Positions 16,471-23,084 of a stretch of 39,157 nucleotides of DNA are shown here, piece after piece. The translations under genes were made by a program, and so were the position numbers. The stretch comes from Flavipsychrobacter sp964461535 (GTDB lineage Bacteria > Bacteroidota > Bacteroidia > Chitinophagales > Chitinophagaceae): NCBI GenBank assembly GCA_964461535.1, contig CAYWUY010000026.1, positions 1 through 39,157 of the forward strand, written 5' to 3'. Position 1 is the first letter of the stretch. The number at the start of each line of letters is the position of its first letter. The notes under the pieces were generated by a model, which saw nothing but the letters and a program-made list of their open reading frames with translations, was not told the origin of the DNA and did not search any database.

Positions 16471-17195
16471 TATATTTTATTAAACACCATTATCATTCTT
16501 TGCGATAGCCTAGAATCGTATGCTTGTAGTTTATAATCTCCAAAAACATCAATCAGCTTCATCCCCAAAGGCTCAAACATTTGCTTAAAGTCTTGCAAAC
16601 TAAACGTTGCTACAGTTTCAGTCACATTTTGGGTTTGTCCTTCTGTATCAATGAAAGTTATATTCTTAATTATATGTCCGCGCTCTACAGCTTTTTTAAT
16701 AAAAAAGGTAATACCTTCTCTTTCTATTGTAGCCTCTGCTACCAAATTAGGCAGAATAAAATCGGCATTCAAATAATCTATAACCAATGTACCACCCTGC
16801 TTTACACCTGCGGCAAATGCTTTAGCTGCCAAAACATGATCTCTATCATACTTAAAATACCCAAAGCTGGTAAAGAAGTTAAAGGCGTAATCGAAATAGT
16901 TGATAAAGAAAGGAAAACGCATGTCTTGAACATAAAAATGAAGGGTTTCCGTCTCTGAAAGTTTGGCTTTTTCAATATTAGGCACCGATAAATCTATACC
17001 TGTAACATCATAACCATCTTCTGCCAGTAGTTTAGCAAAACGCCCTTCACCACAAGCTATATCTAGCATTTTACTATTAGCAGCAGGCTGCAAATAGGAC
17101 GTTAACGCTCTTAAAAACGAGCAGGCCTCATCTTCATTACGGTTATTATATAATAGCTTATAATACCTAGAACCAAACCAATCTAATTTTGTCAT
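16470..17195 (-). CDS. Class I SAM-dependent methyltransferase of unknown substrate
   Basis: A 241-residue Rossmann-fold methyltransferase. Motif I is MLDIACGEGRFAKLLAEDGY, followed by VTGIDLS and an acidic/aromatic motif (LHFYVQDMRFPF), then FNFFTSFGYFKY, which replaces the catalytic motif seen in DNA methylases. The C-terminal FSLQDFKQMFEPLGMKLIDVFGDY block is common to small-molecule or lipid methyltransferases. I chose the ATG at 17195 (MTKLDWFGSRYY); an earlier in-frame Met at 17228 would add 11 poorly conserved-looking residues. The substrate is unknown. Pairing with a PAP2 phosphatase by a TAATG junction may hint at a lipid-related substrate, but that is inference. Confidence 0.85.
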   Translation of the reverse strand: MTKLDWFGSRYYKLLYNNRNEDEACSFLRALTSYLQPAANSKMLDIACGEGRFAKLLAEDGYDVTGIDLSVPNIEKAKLSETETLHFYVQDMRFPFFINYFDYAFNFFTSFGYFKYDRDHVLAAKAFAAGVKQGGTLVIDYLNADFILPNLVAEATIEREGITFFIKKAVERGHIIKNITFIDTEGQTQNVTETVATFSLQDFKQMFEPLGMKLIDVFGDYKLQAYDSRLSQRMIMVFNKI

Positions 17196-17288
17196 ACAAC
17201 TATATGATATACCAACAAACAGGCACAATATAGAGCAAAAAGCCTGTACCTACACCCATTGTCGAAATTTTACTATGCGTACTGCATG

Positions 17289-17316
17289 CAAAAATAAGGT
17301 ATATTTGCGCCCCAAA
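17289..17316. promoter_or_regulatory. Overlapping divergent promoters
   Basis: On the plus strand TATATTTG (17300-17307) matches the -7 consensus, 16 bases before the TPR gene start. On the minus strand TATTTTTG (17296-17289) is preceded at 16 bases by TTTG (17316-17313), pointing at the methyltransferase. The two elements interleave, so the polymerases would compete. Confidence 0.45.
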
Positions 17317-17323
17317 TAAGTAT

Positions 17324-17974
17324 ATGAATTTTAGACATTTTTTAGTTCACTATCGCATTCCTGTTGCTGTTGCTTTGTTTGCCCTTGGTATGCTATGCGG
17401 ATTTAAAGTTACCTGGTGGGTAGCTTGGATTCCTCTTTTGGTATCTATATTGATGGTAGTAGCACATTTTCTACTTGGCCCCATGACACTTATACAGTCG
17501 TATATGGAGAATGGAGATATGGAAGGTGCGCAAAAACTATTAAGCAAAGTAAAGTATCCTAATTTACTATACAAACCTATACGCTCTTCTTACTATATGC
17601 TTCAAGCTAATTTTTCTACCATGGGGGAAGACTTAGACAAAGCAGAAGACCAACTGAGAAAAAGCTTGGAAACCGGCATGCCGGAAAAAGAATTTGAAGG
17701 CACTGCTTATTTGCAACTTGGAGCTATAGCTATGAAAAAGGGCAACTCTAAAGAAGCCTATGAGCATCTACGTAAAGCAGTAAAAATAGGCCTACCTGAC
17801 AAAGACAATGAAGCCACAGCTTACTTACAATTATCTGGCATTTGCATGCAAAGAAGAGACTTTAGAAATGCTAAAATATACTTTCAGAAAGCTAAAAGTT
17901 GTAAGCCCACTAATAAACAAGTAGTTGATCAAATAAACGAACTATCAAAATATATGGCAAGAATACCGGGTTAA
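17324..17974 (+). CDS. Membrane-anchored TPR protein
   Basis: A 216-residue protein with two hydrophobic segments close together at the N-terminus (about 11-27 and 31-50), then a soluble alpha-helical domain of tetratricopeptide-like repeats from about residue 60. Repeats include LDKAEDQLRKSLETGMP, AYLQLGAIAMKKGNSKEAYE and AYLQLSGICMQRRDFRNAKI. The repeat face is probably cytoplasmic and would hold a protein partner that cannot be named. It is a single-gene unit with a consensus -7 element 16 bases upstream and a terminator whose loop contains its stop codon. Confidence 0.75.
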   Translation: MNFRHFLVHYRIPVAVALFALGMLCGFKVTWWVAWIPLLVSILMVVAHFLLGPMTLIQSYMENGDMEGAQKLLSKVKYPNLLYKPIRSSYYMLQANFSTMGEDLDKAEDQLRKSLETGMPEKEFEGTAYLQLGAIAMKKGNSKEAYEHLRKAVKIGLPDKDNEATAYLQLSGICMQRRDFRNAKIYFQKAKSCKPTNKQVVDQINELSKYMARIPG

Positions 17975-17992
17975 TTACCCGGTATTTTTTTA
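17962..17992 (+). terminator. Terminator containing the stop codon of the TPR gene in its loop
   Basis: Perfect 10-bp stem AATACCGGGT (17962-17971) / ACCCGGTATT (17977-17986), loop TAATT, then a T-run to about 17991. The loop holds the TAA stop, so the last codons form one arm. Confidence 0.85.
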
Positions 17993-17995
17993 TGT

Positions 17996-19195
17996 CTATT
18001 TAGCTATTGTAAATGTAAAAGTAGTGCCGCTACCCATATCAGACTTCACATAAATATCTCCACCCAGCTTCTCTACCAATCTTTTAACTACAGAAAGCCC
18101 AATACCAGTACCCTCTTTTTCTTTGCTAGTAGCAGTTTGTTTTAATCTGGTAAACAAATCAAACATTTTTTGCTGATCTACTTCCGGTATACCAGGGCCG
18201 TTATCTATTACTTGTAGGGTATAAAAAGCTTTCGATTCCTCAAAAGTAATTGTTACTTTACAGTCCTCTTTATCGTTATACTTTATGGCATTATTTACTA
18301 AATTCAGTAATATCTGCTTTATTGCTACATCTGAGGTAAACATTTCTGCTCCATCTTTAGGATAACTCAACTGCACTTTGGAACTAATGTTCAACAGCAT
18401 CATTAATTCAGAAACCACCTGAGCCAGACTAATATTTTTCTTATCATCTACCAACATTTTAGATGATTTAGAATATTGCAAAATACCATCTACTAAATGT
18501 GCCAACTGAAAAGCAGATTCGTTAATTAAAGATAAATACTCCAATCCATCTTCATCTAGCACCTCAGTATAACAGTCTCTCAGTAAAAAGGATAATGATA
18601 TAATATTATTAAGTGGACTCTTTAAATCGTGTGAAGCTATATAGCTGAACTTTTCCAAGTCGGAATAGGCACTTGTCAACTCTTGCTGCTTTCTATCCAG
18701 CTGTATCACTTTTCGTTTCAACTCTAATAAGCTTACAATTTGCCTACCTAAAGCCTGCAAGGTTTCTTCTTGTTCCTTATCTATGCTATTGGGTTTGTTA
18801 TCTATAACACATAATGAGCCTAATGCATAACCTTGTGGATTTATAAGCGGTATACCCGCATAAAAATGTATATTAGGTTCACCAACTACAAAAGCATTAT
18901 TTTTAAATTCGTCTACCCGAGTAGCATCTTCTACTATAAAGGGGGTATCTTGTAGTATAGTTTTGCCGCAAAAAGAACCTTCTCTTTCAGCTTCTTTTTT
19001 GCTAAAACCATAGTTAGACTTGAACCACTGACGTTTTTCATCAATTAAGGTAATCAGCGAAATAGGCGTGCGACAAATTTGTGCAGCTATACGAGTAATA
19101 TCATCGAACTCCGTCTCTGGCTCAGTATCTAAGATATTATACTCTTCTAGTGCAAGCAGACGTTCAGTCTCATTATTTGGCAGTATATCTGGCAT
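17996..19195 (-). CDS. Soluble GAF domain histidine kinase
   Basis: A 399-residue cytoplasmic kinase with no membrane segment. The GAF domain spans about 25-160 (ISLITLIDEKRQWFKSNYG, GSFCGKTI, IHFYAGIPLINPQGYALGSL). A short coiled linker leads to HisKA with phospho-acceptor H189 in KFSYIASHDLKSPLNNI. The HATPase domain has the N box NLVNNAIKYNDK, the G1 box DNGPGIPE and the G2 box EGTGIGLSVVKRLVEKLGG. GAF domains of this type bind small molecules or chromophores; C76 in GSFCG is conserved in this subfamily from memory and need not bind a bilin. No response regulator gene is adjacent, so it is an orphan kinase. Confidence 0.92.
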   Translation of the reverse strand: MPDILPNNETERLLALEEYNILDTEPETEFDDITRIAAQICRTPISLITLIDEKRQWFKSNYGFSKKEAEREGSFCGKTILQDTPFIVEDATRVDEFKNNAFVVGEPNIHFYAGIPLINPQGYALGSLCVIDNKPNSIDKEQEETLQALGRQIVSLLELKRKVIQLDRKQQELTSAYSDLEKFSYIASHDLKSPLNNIISLSFLLRDCYTEVLDEDGLEYLSLINESAFQLAHLVDGILQYSKSSKMLVDDKKNISLAQVVSELMMLLNISSKVQLSYPKDGAEMFTSDVAIKQILLNLVNNAIKYNDKEDCKVTITFEESKAFYTLQVIDNGPGIPEVDQQKMFDLFTRLKQTATSKEKEGTGIGLSVVKRLVEKLGGDIYVKSDMGSGTTFTFTIAK

Positions 19196-19329
19196 AATTA
19201 GTGGCGAGTGCGTACAGTTATTTCGCTAAAATACTCATAAATAAGCAATTATATAGCACCCCAAAGTATTATGACGAATAAATACAATGCAACATACTGT
19301 AAATTAAGCGGGTGTAGCCATTATTTAGA

Positions 19330-19360
19330 TTTGCTATTTATAGCTATTTACCTAATTTTG
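19330..19360 (+). promoter_or_regulatory. Consensus Bacteroidota promoter of tRNA-Leu
   Basis: TTTG (19330-19333), a spacer of exactly 19, then TAATTTTG (19353-19360), the best -33/-7 pair seen in the window. It ends 12 bases before the tRNA. Confidence 0.8.
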
Positions 19361-19372
19361 CGACTCCTCAAT

Positions 19373-19458
19373 GCGGCGGTGGCGAAACTGGTAGACGCAC
19401 TACCTTGAGGTGGTAGCGCCTGTTAAAGGGCATGGGAGTTCGAATCTCCTCTGCCGCA
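19373..19458 (+). tRNA. tRNA-Leu (anticodon GAG)
   Basis: An 86-base class II tRNA. The acceptor stem GCGGCGG pairs with CTGCCGC (one G-U), discriminator A at 19458, and CCA is not encoded. The anticodon stem CTACC/GGTAG encloses TTGAGGT with anticodon GAG at 19407-19409. A long variable arm (about GCCTGTTAAAGGGC) and the T-loop TTCGAAT support leucine identity. It reads CUC/CUU codons. Confidence 0.95.
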
Positions 19459-19469
19459 CAAAACACAAG

Positions 19470-19516
19470 AGCGAAAGAAACAGAGCGAAGAGCGATGTAA
19501 CTTTCGCTTTTTATTT
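19470..19516 (+). terminator. Terminator of tRNA-Leu
   Basis: Arms AGCGAAAG (19470-19477) and CTTTCGCT (19501-19508), followed by TTTATTTT. The 23-base loop is long but the stem is perfect and sits just after the tRNA. Confidence 0.65.
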
Positions 19517-19683
19517 TGCAACTGTTTCGATAATACCCCAAGCTTACTCAAATCTATATATTTTTCAAATTTAATGATGGAGATGTGGTTTTAGATTAAC
19601 TATGATTTTACCGAATTGAGTTATAACTAGCAATTAGTTTTCAAACCACCTTTCTTTATCAATACATTTTATACTTAATGGCT

Positions 19684-19691
19684 TAATTTTG
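19684..19691 (+). promoter_or_regulatory. Possible -7 element of the orphan gene after the tRNA
   Basis: TAATTTTG, an exact match to the -7 consensus, 19 bases before the ATG at 19711. No matching -33 element at normal spacing. The preceding stretch from the tRNA terminator shows nothing else recognisable. Confidence 0.4.
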
Positions 19692-19710
19692 GGTCATAGC
19701 GTCTGTATTT

Positions 19711-20211
19711 ATGGAATCAAAATATAAAAACTATTTTACTGTCGTTTACAAAAATGGAGAAGTTAGAAAATTGTCTAGCGCAGAGGAAGTACTTCTACCG
19801 AGTAATGCAGAAGTCAAGTTCATAATTTTTAGTACGTACTCTCATTCTTCAAAACAGGAATTTGGCAACTATTATCTACATAAATTATATGATGAGTTTA
19901 ATCGCCCTGTTGCTGATAATACTTTTGAGTGGGATGGGATTCGCTGTCGTCTATATGAAGAAGAACATTGGGGGGACATTAAGAGCATATGGGTTGTTCT
20001 AAAAGCAGATATATGGGATATGTTAGGTAATCTCGAAACTAAGAAATATGAAAACGTCCATCATACGGGAAGAGGTTTTGCCGAACTCTTTGATTATATT
20101 AATAAGCTACAAAAAATGGCTACGCACGAAGCGTACAAATTTGCCAACGATATAATAATTGCTAAGGATAAAGAACTCACAGAACTTAAACAAAACATCG
20201 AAAATAAATAA
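19711..20211 (+). CDS. Hypothetical protein, unrecognised
   Basis: A 166-residue protein I cannot assign. It has no signal peptide or membrane segment, so it should be cytoplasmic. The sequence is mixed alpha/beta, rich in charged and aromatic residues: FTVVYKNGEVRKL near the start, NTFEWDGIRCRLYEEEHWGD in the middle, and a charged C-terminal helix (ATHEAYKFANDIIIAKDKEL) that could form a coiled coil. The gene stands alone between tRNA-Leu and tcdA with non-coding flanks on both sides, a common place for acquired genes. A consensus -7 element upstream supports expression. No integrase or repeat of the tRNA end was found nearby. Confidence 0.65.
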   Translation: MESKYKNYFTVVYKNGEVRKLSSAEEVLLPSNAEVKFIIFSTYSHSSKQEFGNYYLHKLYDEFNRPVADNTFEWDGIRCRLYEEEHWGDIKSIWVVLKADIWDMLGNLETKKYENVHHTGRGFAELFDYINKLQKMATHEAYKFANDIIIAKDKELTELKQNIENK

Positions 20212-20439
20212 TGTGTTTGCTTTGTTGGATTATGTCGTAAGACATTCTTACTTCATTTTTTAATTCTAAACGGAAGCTGACAGAAAAAGAGAAGTTTTGG
20301 CAAATTGGCTCATCATGTTAGGCGATTACTTCATCAATTACTTTCAACTATTCAATAAAAGGTTCAAACTTTGACACCTCTACACAATATTTAAATAAAA
20401 GCTAGCTATCATAATGTACATATAAAATTATATATCCCC
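20212..20439. other. Intergenic stretch without recognised features
   Basis: AT-rich sequence between the stop of the orphan gene and the stop of the convergent tcdA. I saw no convincing hairpin with a T-run, no RNA gene and no open frame of note. Confidence 0.6.
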
Positions 20440-21165
20440 CTACTCCCCCATCAAATCTCTGATAACTACACTTGCTACAGTAGCACCAAACGTAGCAGGC
20501 AAATAGGAGATAGTGCCATATGCAGATTTTTTAAAATTGCTGCCATCTGTGAGCATTAAAGATTCTTTAATAGGCTCTTCAGCTGAAAAAGCCACTTTAA
20601 TACCCTTATATATTCCCGCTTTTTTAAGGTTTTTTCTTACTTGTTGGGCAAACGGACAGTTATAAGTTTTCGATATATCTGTCACTTGCAGTTGTGTTGG
20701 GTCTAGCTTAGCGCCTGCCCCCATTGAGCTAACTATTTTCAGCCCCTTAGCATATGCTGCTTTAATAAAAGTCAGCTTTGGTGTTATGCTATCTATGGCA
20801 TCAACTACATAGTCGGGATTGCCCTCTAAAAGTCCTTCTACTTTCTCAGGCATCACAAATTCTTTTATCACATGCAGTTTCAATTCAGGATTAATGGCTA
20901 ATAGTCTCTCCGCCATTATTTCTGCTTTACTTTGCCCATGAGTAGTAGATAATGCCGGCAACTGTCTATTTCTATTACTTGGGTCTACCACATCGCCATC
21001 TATTATGGTCATTTCACCTACCCCGGAGCGACAAATAAATTCAGCCGCAAAAGAACCAACACCACCCATACCCACAACTAATACATGTGCACGCATTAGT
21101 CTTTCTAATTTCTCTCTACCTATTAGCAGTTCAGTTCGGGATAGCCAAGCAGTATCTTTCATCAT
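20440..21165 (-). CDS. tcdA: tRNA threonylcarbamoyladenosine dehydratase TcdA
   Basis: A 241-residue E1-like (ThiF/MoeB family) enzyme that uses ATP to convert t6A at position 37 of tRNA into its cyclic form. The nucleotide-binding loop is VLVVGMGGVGSFAAEFICRS (28-47). Next come IIDGDVVDPSNRNRQLPA with the Asp and Arg residues that bind ATP, and DYVVDAIDSITPKL. The C-terminal block SYLPATFGATVASVVIRDLM is typical of TcdA/YgdL rather than of ThiF or MoeB, as is the absence of the Cys-x2-Cys zinc pairs. Its ATG overlaps the tatD stop as ATGA, so it is translationally coupled to that gene. Confidence 0.9.
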   Translation of the reverse strand: MMKDTAWLSRTELLIGREKLERLMRAHVLVVGMGGVGSFAAEFICRSGVGEMTIIDGDVVDPSNRNRQLPALSTTHGQSKAEIMAERLLAINPELKLHVIKEFVMPEKVEGLLEGNPDYVVDAIDSITPKLTFIKAAYAKGLKIVSSMGAGAKLDPTQLQVTDISKTYNCPFAQQVRKNLKKAGIYKGIKVAFSAEEPIKESLMLTDGSNFKKSAYGTISYLPATFGATVASVVIRDLMGE

Positions 21166-21815
21166 CTTTTAAAAACAGTTTGAAAATTCTTTTCAAGCTG
21201 CAAAATAATTGCATCCATTGAAGTTTTCCGAATTTCAGCTGCTTTAATATATATCTGTTCAATATTTAGACCTGATGAATCGGTTTCTAAAAAAAATCTA
21301 TCGTCTGGTGTTTTAGCCAATACCTTGTGTAATTCTGGCCTATCTTGCAGTATGGCCTGTCCAAAACTTAAATAACAACCACTAGACAGCAATTGGTTGG
21401 CTATTGTTGCATTCTTGTTGTATCCATGAATAATAAATATAGGAGCAACTTTCTGCTTTTTAATACATCTTAGCAATTCTTCATAGGCCTTAACACAATG
21501 TATAATCATAGGTTTACCCAGAGTTTGCGCCATAGCTATTTGTTGTTCAAATACATCAATTTGCACATCCATGCCAGGCCCTTTAAGTTTATCTAGGCCG
21601 CATTCCCCTATAGCCAACACATTTTTCATGGCTACTATTTCCTTAAGTTCAGTTAACTGCGCTTTATAGTCTTGGGCTATGAACCAGGGATGTACCCCTA
21701 CAGAGAAAAAAGTATCAGGCAGAGATAATAATTCTGATACATGATAACTTGGCAATGAACTTACGTTACCATCTACACTGCCTAAAACCTTATGAGTATG
21801 AATATCGTATAACAA
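21162..21815 (-). CDS. TatD family metal-dependent hydrolase
   Basis: A 217-residue TIM-barrel hydrolase of the TatD deoxyribonuclease group. Expected metal ligands are all visible: H6 and H8 in DIHTHKV, E71 in LAIGECGLDK, H106 in PMIIHCVKAYEE, H130 in IIHGY and D179 in FLETDSSG. At 217 residues it is shorter than the usual 255-265, as in a compact Bacteroidota subgroup. Members have 3'-5' exonuclease or D-aminoacyl-tRNA deacylase activity; the substrate here is not determined. It is the first gene of a two-gene operon with tcdA. Confidence 0.88.
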   Translation of the reverse strand: MLYDIHTHKVLGSVDGNVSSLPSYHVSELLSLPDTFFSVGVHPWFIAQDYKAQLTELKEIVAMKNVLAIGECGLDKLKGPGMDVQIDVFEQQIAMAQTLGKPMIIHCVKAYEELLRCIKKQKVAPIFIIHGYNKNATIANQLLSSGCYLSFGQAILQDRPELHKVLAKTPDDRFFLETDSSGLNIEQIYIKAAEIRKTSMDAIILQLEKNFQTVFKR

Positions 21816-21901
21816 TATGCTATGTATAAAACTATGATTAAAATTACCCCAAAGAGGGCAATAGTTTACAGTTGCGTTACTTTATTAGCAGATATTGCCA
21901 G

Positions 21902-21909
21902 TAACTTTG
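21902..21909 (+). promoter_or_regulatory. Probable -7 element for the ABC-2 permease gene
   Basis: TAACTTTG, an exact TAnnTTTG match, 19 bases before the ATG at 21929. No well-spaced -33 element was seen. Confidence 0.45.
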
Positions 21910-21928
21910 CATCAATTTTAAAATAAAA

Positions 21929-23029
21929 ATGTCTACTTATAGCAATTTTAGAGCTATGAGGGCTTTAATTAAAGCCAATCTTCAGGTAATAGTTAAAAGT
22001 CCATCATCAGTAATATTTACCATAGCTTTTCCTATGGTTTTCATTTTAGTTTTTGGTATCATACGTGGCGATAGAGGTTTTTCTATGACAGTAGCATCAG
22101 CACCCGGTGCCGATACCACAAACCAACTCTATAAAACGCTTCGTAAAATTTCTATTCTACAATGGGCTAAGACCTCTGATAGTGCAGGTATAAATAAGCT
22201 ATTGAAAGAAGGCGACATAGTTGCAACTATTAATATTCAGCCACAACCCTTTATTCATGGCGAACGCTACAATATTAAACTCAACACTATAGCTAGCAAA
22301 CAAGCACAAGCCTATCAACTAGAGTCACTTATCACAAGTATAGTGCAAACTATGGACCCTGAGATAAAAAAACGACAAGACAGCCTAGCTACAATACAAG
22401 TAGCCATGGTAGATGCCAAAGAATATAAATCGATTGATTTTATTTTACCCGGACAATTAAGCTTTTCGCTATTAGCATCTGCAGTATTTGGCACCGCATT
22501 CGTTTTCTACAATATGCGCCAAACGCTAATGCTGAAACGTTTTTTTGCTACTCCTGTTAAGCGCTGGGTTATTGTTACTAGTGAGGGTATATCTAGAATG
22601 TTATTTCAAATACTAGGCTCCATTGTTATAATAAGCATAGGACATTTAGCCCTTGGGTTTACATTAGCCAACGGGTTCATTACTTTTATTAACATGCTGA
22701 TAGTATGTGCTATTGGTCTATTAACATTTATGGGATTTGGGTTTATTATATCATCAATTGCTAAAAGTGAATCTTCAATACCCCCTATTTCTAATATTGT
22801 GGTAATGCCTCAATTTTTACTTGCCGGCACTTTCTTCTCTATTGATAATTTTCCTAAATGGCTACAACCTTTATGCAAAATAATGCCCGTTACCTATCTA
22901 AACGACGCTCTTAGAAAGATATCTTTTGATGGTGCTAGTTTATGGACAGTACGATACGATTTACTAATACTCATACTGTGGGGAGCTCTACTTTACATTA
23001 TTGCATCAAAAGTGTTTAAGTGGGAATAA
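21929..23029 (+). CDS. ABC-2 type transporter permease
   Basis: A 366-residue membrane protein. One transmembrane helix at about 27-46 (SVIFTIAFPMVFILVFGII) is followed by a roughly 120-residue extracytoplasmic domain. Then five helices from about 175 onward include LLASAVFGTAFVFYNMR, ILGSIVIISIGHLALGF and LLTFMGFGFIISSIA. The segment PPISNIVVMPQFLLAGTFFS followed by PVTYLNDALRKI is typical of ABC-2/DrrB-like permeases. Such proteins export drugs, lipids or polysaccharides together with a separate ATPase. No ATPase gene lies in the flanking genes, so the partner must be encoded elsewhere. Substrate unknown. Confidence 0.88.
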   Translation: MSTYSNFRAMRALIKANLQVIVKSPSSVIFTIAFPMVFILVFGIIRGDRGFSMTVASAPGADTTNQLYKTLRKISILQWAKTSDSAGINKLLKEGDIVATINIQPQPFIHGERYNIKLNTIASKQAQAYQLESLITSIVQTMDPEIKKRQDSLATIQVAMVDAKEYKSIDFILPGQLSFSLLASAVFGTAFVFYNMRQTLMLKRFFATPVKRWVIVTSEGISRMLFQILGSIVIISIGHLALGFTLANGFITFINMLIVCAIGLLTFMGFGFIISSIAKSESSIPPISNIVVMPQFLLAGTFFSIDNFPKWLQPLCKIMPVTYLNDALRKISFDGASLWTVRYDLLILILWGALLYIIASKVFKWE

Positions 23030-23069
23030 AAAAGTCAGGGTGGCAGTTGTTCTGCCACCCTGACTTTTT
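23029..23069. terminator. Shared bidirectional terminator
   Basis: A perfect 18-bp stem (23029-23046 with 23052-23069; core GTCAGGGTGGCAG / CTGCCACCCTGAC, loop TTGTT) with an A-run on the left and a T-run on the right. It can end both the permease transcript and the convergent subtilase transcript. Confidence 0.92.
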
Positions 23070-23084
23070 ATAACTGGCAACTAA

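Noticed and set aside
16581..16958. A 125-codon plus-strand frame
   Set aside because: Antisense to the SAM methyltransferase; Cys/Tyr/Ile-rich with no recognisable motif or promoter.
19373..20440. A genomic island with attachment sites at tRNA-Leu
   Set aside because: No second copy of the tRNA 3' end was seen up to tcdA and no integrase gene is present; only one orphan gene is there.
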